NCBI GenBank assembly: GCA_937919295.1
Contig: CALFRX010000130.1
Coordinates: 1 to 15,113 of the forward strand
Direction of reading: 5' to 3'
From: an uncultured Peptococcaceae bacterium
GTDB lineage: Bacteria > Bacillota > Dehalobacteriia > UBA7702
Length of the DNA stretch: 15,113 bases
The notes under the pieces: model-generated
Told to the model about the DNA's origin: nothing
The model's database searches: none
Seen by the model: the letters and a program-made list of their open reading frames with translations, nothing else
Made by a program: the position numbers and the translations under genes
Shown: positions 8,355-15,090 of the stretch, one piece after another
Numbering within the stretch: the stretch's first letter is position 1
Layout of the letters: each line of letters opens with the position of its first letter

Positions 8355-9587
8355 TTATTTGATTCCGTTCTGGTAAAGGATCATGGCGAGCTCCAACGTG
8401 ATGCGCTTCTCTGGATCTTCAAGATCAGTTTGAAGAATGGTTGTTATTTGTTCAAGCCGATTATACAATGTTCTTCTGGTGATATTTAGTTCGGTGGCGG
8501 TTTGCTGTTTGTTGCCGTAATGTTCTTCGTATTTGATCAGTGTAATTAGTAGATCGCTTTTATGTTTCCAATCGTGTTCGATCAGCGGGTTGACCTTTTC
8601 CTGTACAAATTGTTTCAGACATTTCAGGTTGTTGTCGTTGTCGATTAGAGATAAAAGGAAAAACAGGTTTAGATCTTCATAAATAAATCGGTCGATATGA
8701 AATTGCTGGCAGATTTGCATGGTGTCTTTGGCGTTTTGATAACTGACGGGGATTTTTTCTGCTTTACTCCAACGGCTACCGGCAGTAATGATCAGCCTCG
8801 GCTTGCCTTTGGAAATCATAAAATTGTGGTTGGTTTCGGTAATGACATTGTTGAACCGTTGTTTCCATGTATTTTCTTTGCCGTAATCTAGAACAATGCC
8901 GGTGAGTTGGTTGTTGGCAAACAGCGGTAAAAGAAGGAACTGGTTGCTTTCAAACAGATCTCTGAGATATTTCACGATGGAAATGTAGACTCCTTCTGTC
9001 CAGTGGTACGATATTTTGCAGGAGCTGTATTCAATCAGAACCGCAAACATTTTATAGTTCGTTAGGTTAGGGAGAGTTTTTTTAAGATTCTTTGCGATTT
9101 CTTCATCGGTTAGATTCTTGTCCAGCCATTGCAACATCCAGCTGTTTTCTTCGATTTTTTGTTTTTCTTTATAGTAATCATGATTGACATTTGCAACAAG
9201 AACGTTGATCAGTTCTCTGCTGAGATCAATGAAACGTACCTGTTTTTTAAAAACGATCAGTGGACAGTTATGCTGATTTGCCAGGTCAACCATTTCCTGA
9301 GGAACGTTTTCTATATAAGTATGGATCTGCAGGGCAAGCCCTGCAATTCCTCTTGACAGTAATTTTTTAAAATAATTGGTAATGGTCTCGGGGTTATTGA
9401 CACCGAGGGCACTGCAAAAAACCAACTCTCCACCGTCGATCCAGTTATTGGGATTGTCCCATATTTCCATAGGATGAACCCAGCTGATCTCATTACTTAT
9501 GCCTTTTTCTCCTGCCAGAAGCGTTGCTTCCGAAAAAGCATTTAAGTGAAGAACGTCTGAGATTGTAATAATATTTATGATGGCCAT
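8355..9587 (-). CDS. PucR-family transcriptional regulator
   Basis: 410-residue regulator with the PucR layout. An N-terminal PucR (purine-catabolism-regulator-like) sensory domain covers about residues 6-125, with the motif GISNEISWVHPMEIWDNPNNWIDGGELVFCSALG. A central CdaR/GGDEF-like region spans about 140-290. A C-terminal PucR-type helix-turn-helix (HTH_30) lies at about 359-381 (NKQQTATELNITRRTLYNRL). The family usually activates or represses neighbouring catabolic operons in response to a small ligand. Here it is divergent from the corrinoid methyltransferase operon, so it probably senses the methylated substrate or a product; that is inference. The start has only a weak AGGG site about 10 nt upstream. 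The gene is clearly more AT-rich than lgt, nrdJ or glyA. Its promoter carries a direct repeat over the -10 box, suggesting autoregulation. Confidence 0.88.
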   Translation of the reverse strand: MAIINIITISDVLHLNAFSEATLLAGEKGISNEISWVHPMEIWDNPNNWIDGGELVFCSALGVNNPETITNYFKKLLSRGIAGLALQIHTYIENVPQEMVDLANQHNCPLIVFKKQVRFIDLSRELINVLVANVNHDYYKEKQKIEENSWMLQWLDKNLTDEEIAKNLKKTLPNLTNYKMFAVLIEYSSCKISYHWTEGVYISIVKYLRDLFESNQFLLLPLFANNQLTGIVLDYGKENTWKQRFNNVITETNHNFMISKGKPRLIITAGSRWSKAEKIPVSYQNAKDTMQICQQFHIDRFIYEDLNLFFLLSLIDNDNNLKCLKQFVQEKVNPLIEHDWKHKSDLLITLIKYEEHYGNKQQTATELNITRRTLYNRLEQITTILQTDLEDPEKRITLELAMILYQNGIK

Positions 9588-9615
9588 ATGCAGAATCCCT
9601 ATTGATCTTCCTAAT

Positions 9616-9636
9616 ATTGTACATCACATTGTACAT
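9616..9636. repeat. Direct repeat ATTGTACAT x2 (12-bp period), candidate operator
   Basis: ATTGTACAT occurs at 9616-9624 and 9628-9636, a 12-bp spacing, each containing the palindrome TGTACA. The right copy contains the minus-strand -10 box of the regulator promoter and the left copy falls at its transcription start. A protein bound here would block that promoter. Confidence 0.6.
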
Positions 9637-9656
9637 TGTGTGTAATATATTGTCAA
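9628..9656 (-). promoter_or_regulatory. Promoter of the PucR-type regulator
   Basis: Minus strand TTGACA (9656-9651, perfect -35), exactly 17 bp, TACAAT (9633-9628, 5 of 6). It gives a leader of about 35 nt. Confidence 0.75.
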
Positions 9657-9681
9657 CATTTTTCCCGTAATGACACTATTT

Positions 9682-9687
9682 TATAAT
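9682..9687 (+). promoter_or_regulatory. Candidate -10 box for the methyltransferase operon
   Basis: A perfect TATAAT on the plus strand, 118 bp before the first operon ATG. There is no good -35 at 16-18 bp (TTTTTC at 17 bp), which fits a promoter that needs an activator. The evidence is this hexamer alone. Confidence 0.3.
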
Positions 9688-9708
9688 CAAATATTTTGCT
9701 ATATTTGA

Positions 9709-9776
9709 TTTAAAGATAAGAATTCTATTTTTCATGCATGATTCAGAATTTTATCATTTATTATTTTATCTTTAAA
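9709..9776. repeat. Nested inverted repeats ahead of the methyltransferase operon
   Basis: The outer arms TTTAAAGATAA (9709-9719) and TTATCTTTAAA (9766-9776) are a perfect 11-bp inverted repeat. Inside, AATTCT (9721-9726) and AGAATT (9745-9750) are inverted; including neighbours they extend to GATAAGAATTCT against AGAATTTTATC with one indel. At the centre is the perfect 10-bp palindrome TCATGCATGA (9732-9741). The inner dyad and the palindrome are nearly concentric. It is AT-rich and lacks a terminator U-tract, so a protein-binding or leader-folding role is more likely. Confidence 0.55.
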
Positions 9777-9805
9777 AATCCAAAAGGACAGGAGGCGATA
9801 GTTCA

Positions 9806-10615
9806 ATGATTGTCATTGGTGAAAAAATCAATGGCGCGATTCCTTCCGTCGGCGAGGCGATTGCTCGTCGGGATGAAGAATTCATCAGAAATTTGGTGGG
9901 GCGTCAAGTTGAGGTGGGTATTGATTATCTTGACGTATGCGCTGGAACAAGCGCCGACAAAGAGCTTGAAGCATTGAATTGGCTGATTGACATTGCCCAG
10001 AGTGAAACAGATACGCCGCTTTGTATAGACAGTCCGAATGTAAGGATCATCAAAGACGTTTGGCCCCGGGTTAAGAAATGCGGTTTGATCAATTCCGTTT
10101 CCGGTGAAGGGGAAAAATGCGAAGTGATTTTTCCTTTGATCAAGGATACCGAATGGAAAGTAATTGCCTTGACTTGTGACAGCGAAGGTATTCCCGAGAC
10201 TGCGAAACAAAAGATCAAAATTGCAGATGAGCTCATTAAAAAAGCGGCGGAATACAACATTGATGCAAGCAGGATATTCATTGATCCGCTGGTATTGTCA
10301 CTGGCTGCCGTAAACGATTGTATGTTGACCTTTATGGAATCGGTTAGGGAAATCAAAAAACTGCATCCTACCGTCAACACGGTTTCCGGCCTGTCGAATA
10401 TTTCCTATGGCATGCCTTACCGCAAGATAGTCAATCAGAACTTCTTGACTTTGGCACTGTCAGCCGGGATGGATGCGGCTATTATCGATCCGGAAAAGAG
10501 AGATTTGATCGCTTCCATGTACGCAACGGAAGCTTTGCTTCATCGCGACAAACACTGCTGTAAGTACGGAAAAGCCTTCCGCCAGAACAAATTTGGTCCT
10601 GTAAAGGAAAAGTAG
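9806..10615 (+). CDS. Methyltetrahydrofolate:corrinoid methyltransferase (MtgA/MtqA type)
   Basis: Pterin-binding, DHPS-like TIM-barrel enzyme, 269 residues. In such systems it passes the methyl group between a methyl-corrinoid protein and tetrahydrofolate. Family motifs in order: GEKING (5-10), DYLDVCAG (40-47), IDSPN with Asp75, NSVSGE with Asn96, CDSEGIP (124-130), FIDPL with Asp160, and GLSNISYGMPYR with Asn198. The Asp75/Asn96/Asp160/Asn198 spacing matches the folate-binding residues of the acetogen MeTr (AcsE) almost exactly. A true AcsE is unlikely, because no CO-dehydrogenase or corrinoid iron-sulfur protein gene is present; the next gene is a stand-alone corrinoid protein, and an MttB homologue lies in the same operon, as with DSY3157/MtgA of Desulfitobacterium and MtqA of Eubacterium limosum. 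AGGAGG lies 10 nt before the ATG. It is the first gene of the operon. Confidence 0.9.
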   Translation: MIVIGEKINGAIPSVGEAIARRDEEFIRNLVGRQVEVGIDYLDVCAGTSADKELEALNWLIDIAQSETDTPLCIDSPNVRIIKDVWPRVKKCGLINSVSGEGEKCEVIFPLIKDTEWKVIALTCDSEGIPETAKQKIKIADELIKKAAEYNIDASRIFIDPLVLSLAAVNDCMLTFMESVREIKKLHPTVNTVSGLSNISYGMPYRKIVNQNFLTLALSAGMDAAIIDPEKRDLIASMYATEALLHRDKHCCKYGKAFRQNKFGPVKEK

Positions 10616-10658
10616 AAACACAAAATTTCATTGATAAAGGATAAAGGAGGAATGGACC

Positions 10659-11288
10659 ATGGATTTTAAAAAATTAAAAGTTGCCATCAGCGAAATGGAT
10701 GAAGAGGTTGCGATGGAAATGATCAATGAAGTTGTCGAAACCAAGGGCGATGCGGCAGCGGCAATGGCAGCCTGTCAAGAAGGTATGGCTATTGTCGGTG
10801 ATATGTTTGAAAGGGGCGAATATTTTGTCGGTGATCTGATTTTCGCAGGTGAACTCATGGGCGATGCGATGGAAGCACTGCATCCCTTGATGTCGTCGGA
10901 TTCCGCCGAAAATCTCGGTAAGATTATACTTTGTACAGTTGCCGGTGACATCCATGATATTGGCAAAAATATCGTTAAGTCGATTATGGCTGCCGGCGGT
11001 TTTGAAGTGATTGATCTTGGCGTTGATGTTGCTCCGGAAGATATCGTTAAGACGGCGAAAGAAAACGTTGTCAAGATCATTGGTCTCAGCGGTATTTTGA
11101 CGCTGGCGATAGACTCCATGAAAGCCACCGTGGAAGCGTTCAAAGCGGAAGGTATGCGTGATGATGTTCACATCATTCTCGGTGGAAACCCTGTTACTGA
11201 TGAAACCTGCAAAGAATGCGGTGCGGATGCCTGGTCGACCAATCCACAGGAAGGTGTTGCGATCTGCCGTGATTGGGCTCTTTCTTGA
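10659..11288 (+). CDS. Methyl-carrying corrinoid protein (MttC/MtgC type)
   Basis: 209-residue two-domain corrinoid protein. The helical B12-binding cap covers about residues 1-85 (VGDMFERGEYFVGDLIFAGELM) and the Rossmann-like cobalamin domain about 88-209. The lower-axial-ligand motif D-x-H-x-x-G is seen as DIHDIGKNIV, with Asp97, His99 and Gly102. SGILTLAIDSM and the C-terminal GGNPVTDETCKECGADAWSTN are the other conserved stretches of the family. It accepts the methyl group from the MttB-family enzyme and presents it to the MtgA-like enzyme. Such proteins need reductive reactivation when Co(I) oxidises, normally by a RamA-type ferredoxin protein, and none is encoded in this window. AAGGAGG lies 8 nt before the ATG. 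It starts 43 nt after the previous gene, in the same operon. Confidence 0.93.
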   Translation: MDFKKLKVAISEMDEEVAMEMINEVVETKGDAAAAMAACQEGMAIVGDMFERGEYFVGDLIFAGELMGDAMEALHPLMSSDSAENLGKIILCTVAGDIHDIGKNIVKSIMAAGGFEVIDLGVDVAPEDIVKTAKENVVKIIGLSGILTLAIDSMKATVEAFKAEGMRDDVHIILGGNPVTDETCKECGADAWSTNPQEGVAICRDWALS

Positions 11289-11338
11289 TCTTGCATCTTT
11301 CCTTTCAAAAAAAGAAACGAGCTTTTTATTTGTTCTCG

Positions 11339-11354
11339 CCTGACGATTGTCAGG
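11339..11354 (+). other. Small hairpin between the corrinoid-protein and MFS genes
   Basis: CCTGAC / GTCAGG, a perfect 6-bp stem with a 4-nt GATT loop, is followed by TTTGG. It is too short of U residues for a full terminator. It could stabilise or process the upstream mRNA, or cause partial attenuation so that the soluble corrinoid protein is made in excess of the transporter. Confidence 0.35.
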
Positions 11355-11382
11355 TTTGGATAAAATGGAAGGAGAAAAAACA

Positions 11383-12720
11383 ATGGCAAGTCTTAGTAAA
11401 AAATTAGGCAGCCGCGAGATCATACAATTTCTGCTGTTGGGTTGCGGCTCCAATGCAATTTTCTATATTTTGTTCAGCAGAGGAAGCTACTATGATGCTT
11501 TTACTGCGGCATTCAATGTGACGAATACTCAGTTTGGTTTAATGTCCACTGTAGCACTGACGATTTCAATGCTGACCTATTTTGTCGGCGGCATCCTTGC
11601 GGATAAGGTTCACCCCCGTATGTTGGTGGTCATTTCCTTTATCGGTACCGGGTTGTGTAACTTTTTCCTCGGATTCTTCCCCAATTATGGTGTTACACTT
11701 TGCCTGTATGCCATCATGGGTGCTACAACGACGCTGACTTTCTGGGGCGCATTCTTAAAACTGACGAGACAATTTGGGCGTAAAGTTGGTTCCGAGTCCA
11801 AAAGCTTCGGTGCAATGGAAGGTACCAGAAGCGTATTTGCCATCGTTGCAGCGACCTTCGCGGTTTATATGTTCTCCCAGTTTAATAACACCGTTTCCGG
11901 TCTGCGTTTTGTTATGTGGATGTATGCCGGTGTTCTGGTGCTCTTCGGCATCGTGGCGTTCTTTGCTTTTAAAGATGACGATGAATCTGCAGAAGATGTT
12001 ATAAACAAAGAAAATCCCTTTAAATTGTTGGTACAGTGCATCAAAGACCCGAATATTTGGCTGATAGGTATTATGGCCATGGGCGGCTACACCGTCGGCA
12101 GTGTCATCGGTTCTTATATGGGTACCTTCGGCACCAGTTGCTTTGGTATCTCTGTTGCCGTTGCCGCTTATGTCGGCCTGCTTAACCAGTGGTGCAAACC
12201 TGTCGGTAATTTCAGCGTTGGTTTTTTTGGCGACAAATTCGGCCCCAGTAAAGTGATTCTTTTTATTAACATCTGCCTTACTGTTATTGCGGCAATCTAC
12301 TATTTCCTGCCGAAAAACAGCACGATGGTTGCGATCTTCATCATTATCATTATTCTCGAAATCACCCTGACAGGGGCTTTTCGTGGCCAGATGTATGCAC
12401 CGATGAGACAATGCCGTGTTCCGATGAATCTCAGTGGTTCGGCTATTGGTTTTTATGCGACATTGATTTATGCAACCGATGCCATCCTGCCGATTCCCAT
12501 CGGCCAGTGGCTGGATAATCTCCCTGTTGAACAGGCATGGGGGAATATTTTCCTAATGCTCGTTGTCTTCGGAATGATTGGTATCATTGCTTCGATTATT
12601 TTTATGGTCAGAAACAAGAAGGTTATTGCTGAGGTCAGAGCGGAGGAAATTGCTGAACGTGCTAAGAGAAAAGCGATGCAAAAAACCAATACGCCAGTGG
12701 AAACCGTAACGGAAGAATAA
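11383..12720 (+). CDS. MFS transporter, probable importer of the operon's methylated substrate
   Basis: 445-residue major facilitator superfamily protein with about twelve hydrophobic segments in two halves. A charged loop (KDDDESAEDVINKENP) around residues 205-220 separates them. The helix 2-3 loop GGILADKVHPR is the MFS signature D-K/R-x-x-x-R, and its counterpart GFFGDKFGPSK appears in the second half. The C-terminal tail is charged and cytoplasmic. The start at 11383 has AAGGAG 8 nt upstream; a TTG-initiated extension to 11347 has no such site. Sandwiched between the corrinoid protein and the MttB-family enzyme, it most likely brings in the methyl donor or exports the demethylated product. 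Betaine-type compounds are more often imported by BCCT or ABC systems, so an MFS carrier here is a hint of a different or unusual substrate. That is inference from position only. Confidence 0.88.
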   Translation: MASLSKKLGSREIIQFLLLGCGSNAIFYILFSRGSYYDAFTAAFNVTNTQFGLMSTVALTISMLTYFVGGILADKVHPRMLVVISFIGTGLCNFFLGFFPNYGVTLCLYAIMGATTTLTFWGAFLKLTRQFGRKVGSESKSFGAMEGTRSVFAIVAATFAVYMFSQFNNTVSGLRFVMWMYAGVLVLFGIVAFFAFKDDDESAEDVINKENPFKLLVQCIKDPNIWLIGIMAMGGYTVGSVIGSYMGTFGTSCFGISVAVAAYVGLLNQWCKPVGNFSVGFFGDKFGPSKVILFINICLTVIAAIYYFLPKNSTMVAIFIIIIILEITLTGAFRGQMYAPMRQCRVPMNLSGSAIGFYATLIYATDAILPIPIGQWLDNLPVEQAWGNIFLMLVVFGMIGIIASIIFMVRNKKVIAEVRAEEIAERAKRKAMQKTNTPVETVTEE

Positions 12721-12796
12721 AAGAAGCGGTTGAACCCGAAGTAAAAAAGGATATTATCATCGTTGGATTTAATGATGCTGAAAGGAGTATATTCAT

Positions 12797-14218
12797 ATGA
12801 ACATGAGATTAAGTTATTCAATCGGTACCGACAACGAAGTCGATCTGATCCATGAAACAAGTATTAAGATCCTTGAAGAAGTAGGTGCTGCGTTTCATTC
12901 TCCCAAAGCCGTGGAATTATTCAAAAGACACGGTGCAAAGGTTGATGGTGAAGTTGTCTACATCACCAGAGCGATGCTGGAAGACGCATTGAACACGGTA
13001 CCGAAAACGTATCGTCTTTATGACAGAGAAGGCGATTATATTACCATTGGTGACGGTGATTTGAAATATGATTCCACTGATGGTCCAATCTTTATCAGAA
13101 AAGAAGGTACGTACGGTCCGACCACTCACGAAGATCTGGTCAATTTTCATAAACTTTCTGAAACGAGTAAAGTGATCTCCATTTCCAACCCCAACATTAT
13201 TGACTTTTCATATGTTAATCCCACAATCCGCAATCAGTATGGCCTTGGCGTTGCTCTTCGCTATTGCAAAAAACCAATGCACGGTATGGTTCTCGGCGGC
13301 AGAGATATTGTTGAGGAATGTTTCAAAAATATGCAGGATTTCTACGGTATGTATGATAAGCCCATCATGCACGCCCTCACCTGCACGGTAGGTCCGATGC
13401 AGTTGGCCAAAGACATCTGCGAAGCCATGGACGTTCTTTGTACTGCCGGTCAGCCCTGTACTGTCGTTAGTGGCGTGATGCTTGGCGCTTCCGGACCCCA
13501 AACCATGGCCGGTGCCTATACCATTGGTAATGCAATGGTCCTGGCCGCGATTGTCTACTCCCAACTGTTGAGACCGGGTACTCCAATCCTCTATTGCACC
13601 AGATTCTCATCTCATGAGATGAGAACCATGGGACCTGCTTATGGCGGGATTGAGGCAATGTGGGCATGCGCCACCTCTAAGCGCATGGCTGATTTTTATA
13701 GCCTGCCTTTGCAAAGTGGCGTCGGTACCGGCGAATCGAAAGTCCTCGATATCCAGTGTGGTGCTGAATGCTTCATGAATGCCTTGAGCCCCCATCTGTT
13801 GAAAGCGGACATTATGAATATGGCTTGCGGTCCTATGGATACGATGAACACAATGTGCTATGAAAAATTCATCTGGGACGAAGAAGATATTATGAAATGT
13901 CGCCATCTAATGAAGGGTTATGATGTTACCGAAGAAACTTTCCGCTTCGATGAAATCAAGAAAAAGGGGCCGACAGGCAGTTATCTTGGCAGAACTCTAC
14001 CGATTTACCGCAAGGAATTCTTCGAACCCAAATTTGATGTCAGAGACATCCATAACAACTGGGTCAAGAATGGTGAACCAGTTTGTGAAGAACTGCTTAC
14101 CGCCGAATGGAAGAAACGTATCGAAGAATATGAATTCCCTGATCTCTCTGATGGACGCAGAAAAATCATCGAAAAACTTTTGCCTGAAGCATACCATAAA
14201 GCCGTTCTTGGATTATGA
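12797..14218 (+). CDS. MttB-superfamily (trimethylamine methyltransferase family) corrinoid methyltransferase, non-pyrrolysine
   Basis: 473-residue TIM-barrel methyltransferase of the MttB superfamily, which transfers a methyl group from a quaternary or tertiary amine to a corrinoid protein. Family landmarks: the N-terminal IHETSIKILEEVGAAFHSPKAVELF, the glycine-rich GPMQLAKD and SGVMLGASGPQTMAGA segments, and ESKVLDIQCGAEC (313-325). The last stretch lies just before the place where archaeal MttB enzymes carry pyrrolysine. The frame runs through that region as sense codons (FMNALSPHLL) with no in-frame amber, so this is a non-Pyl homologue like MtgB (glycine betaine), MtpB (proline betaine) or MtcB (carnitine). 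Which substrate it uses cannot be told. AAAGGAG lies 9 nt before the ATG. It is the last gene of the operon, 76 nt after the MFS gene and before a strong terminator. Confidence 0.93.
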   Translation: MNMRLSYSIGTDNEVDLIHETSIKILEEVGAAFHSPKAVELFKRHGAKVDGEVVYITRAMLEDALNTVPKTYRLYDREGDYITIGDGDLKYDSTDGPIFIRKEGTYGPTTHEDLVNFHKLSETSKVISISNPNIIDFSYVNPTIRNQYGLGVALRYCKKPMHGMVLGGRDIVEECFKNMQDFYGMYDKPIMHALTCTVGPMQLAKDICEAMDVLCTAGQPCTVVSGVMLGASGPQTMAGAYTIGNAMVLAAIVYSQLLRPGTPILYCTRFSSHEMRTMGPAYGGIEAMWACATSKRMADFYSLPLQSGVGTGESKVLDIQCGAECFMNALSPHLLKADIMNMACGPMDTMNTMCYEKFIWDEEDIMKCRHLMKGYDVTEETFRFDEIKKKGPTGSYLGRTLPIYRKEFFEPKFDVRDIHNNWVKNGEPVCEELLTAEWKKRIEEYEFPDLSDGRRKIIEKLLPEAYHKAVLGL

Positions 14219-14303
14219 TGTTGTAATCAGAGGGTGGGTTTCGATGTCAATGAAAAAACATTACGCTTTTTTGTTTTAGGTTAATCCGGTTGTAAATGAC
14301 GAT

Positions 14304-14335
14304 GATTGCAGACAATACTCTTGTTGTCTGCAATC
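14304..14335 (+). terminator. Strong intrinsic terminator of the methyltransferase operon
   Basis: GATTGCAGACAA (14304-14315) and TTGTCTGCAATC (14324-14335) form a perfect 12-bp stem with an 8-nt loop, followed by GTTGTTTT. It lies 85 nt after the MttB-family stop and separates the operon from the ABC permease gene. Confidence 0.85.
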
Positions 14336-14383
14336 GTTGTTTTAAAATTTAATTTTTAAAACCGTTTCTTTTTGGGGTTTTTA

Positions 14384-14392
14384 TGTTATAAT
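14384..14392 (+). promoter_or_regulatory. Extended -10 promoter for the ABC permease gene
   Basis: TGTTATAAT is a TGn extended -10 with a perfect TATAAT hexamer (14387-14392), 65 bp ahead of the permease ATG. The -35 region is poor, as is common for extended -10 promoters. Confidence 0.55.
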
Positions 14393-14457
14393 ATAAAAAG
14401 CAAAATAATAAAATAAAGATTTTCTACATCAATGATTACCAATAAGAGGGATTGACG

Positions 14458-15090
14458 ATGAAAGCTTTGATTCAGATTTTCTGTGATCGTTTTGATTGGT
14501 TTTCTGCGTTGACGATCCAACATTTGTATATATCCGGCATTGCCATTGTAATCGCGACGATGATTGGACTTTTGTTGGGTGTCATGATTGCGGAGTATAA
14601 AAATACCTCAAAATTTGTCCTAGGTTTTTGTAATGTGATCTACACGATTCCTTCCATTTCATTGCTCGGTTTTTTGTTGCCGCTTTCCGGTATCGGAAAT
14701 ACAACCGCGGTGATTGCACTGACTGTATATGGTTTACTGCCCATGATACGAAATACGTTTACAGGGATTGATACGATTGATCCGGATATCATTGAAGCCG
14801 CAAAGGGTATGGGTTGTACACGTTTTCAGTTGATTTATAAAGTGAAACTTCCTTTGGCAATGATCGTAATTCTTGCGGGTTTCCGCAATATGGTTGTTAT
14901 GACAATTGCTTTGGCCGGTATTGCTTCTTATATCGGTGCCGGTGGCCTTGGTACTGCGATTTACAGGGGGATCACCACAAACAATATGGCCATGACGGTG
15001 GCGGCCAGTTTACTCATTGCTTTATTGGCCTTGTTTTTAGATGCGCTGATCGGTGCATTTGAAAAACATATAAAGAAAACTGTAAATTAA
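14458..15090 (+). CDS. Osmoprotectant (betaine/carnitine/choline-type) ABC transporter permease, OpuCB/OpuBB-like
   Basis: 210-residue integral membrane permease of the binding-protein-dependent ABC family with five to six helices. The EAA loop, which docks on the ATPase, is EAAKGMGCTRFQLIYKVKLPLA (from residue 113). NVIYTIPSISLLGFLLPLSGIGNTTAVIALTVYGLLPMIRNTFTGI and the late SYIGAGGLGTAIYRGI are typical of the OpuBB/OpuCB subfamily, which imports glycine betaine, carnitine, choline and similar compounds. The start at 14458 is chosen for AGAGGG 7 nt upstream; an in-frame TTG at 14452 sits on top of that site. The partner genes (ATPase, binding protein, second permease) are not in the window and would be expected just downstream. 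Position next to the MttB operon makes it a candidate second route for the methylated substrate. Confidence 0.88.
   Translation: MKALIQIFCDRFDWFSALTIQHLYISGIAIVIATMIGLLLGVMIAEYKNTSKFVLGFCNVIYTIPSISLLGFLLPLSGIGNTTAVIALTVYGLLPMIRNTFTGIDTIDPDIIEAAKGMGCTRFQLIYKVKLPLAMIVILAGFRNMVVMTIALAGIASYIGAGGLGTAIYRGITTNNMAMTVAASLLIALLALFLDALIGAFEKHIKKTVN

Noticed and set aside
9806..10615. Calling the first operon gene acsE (Wood-Ljungdahl MeTr) or folP
   Set aside because: The folate-site residues fit the MeTr superfamily, but no CO-dehydrogenase or corrinoid iron-sulfur protein genes are present, and the neighbouring corrinoid protein and MttB homologue indicate an MtgA/MtqA-type role. DHPS-specific motifs are absent.
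11755..12411. 218-codon minus-strand open frame opposite the MFS gene
   Set aside because: It is the antisense shadow of a membrane protein, with His/Asn/Asp-rich translation and no ribosome binding site.
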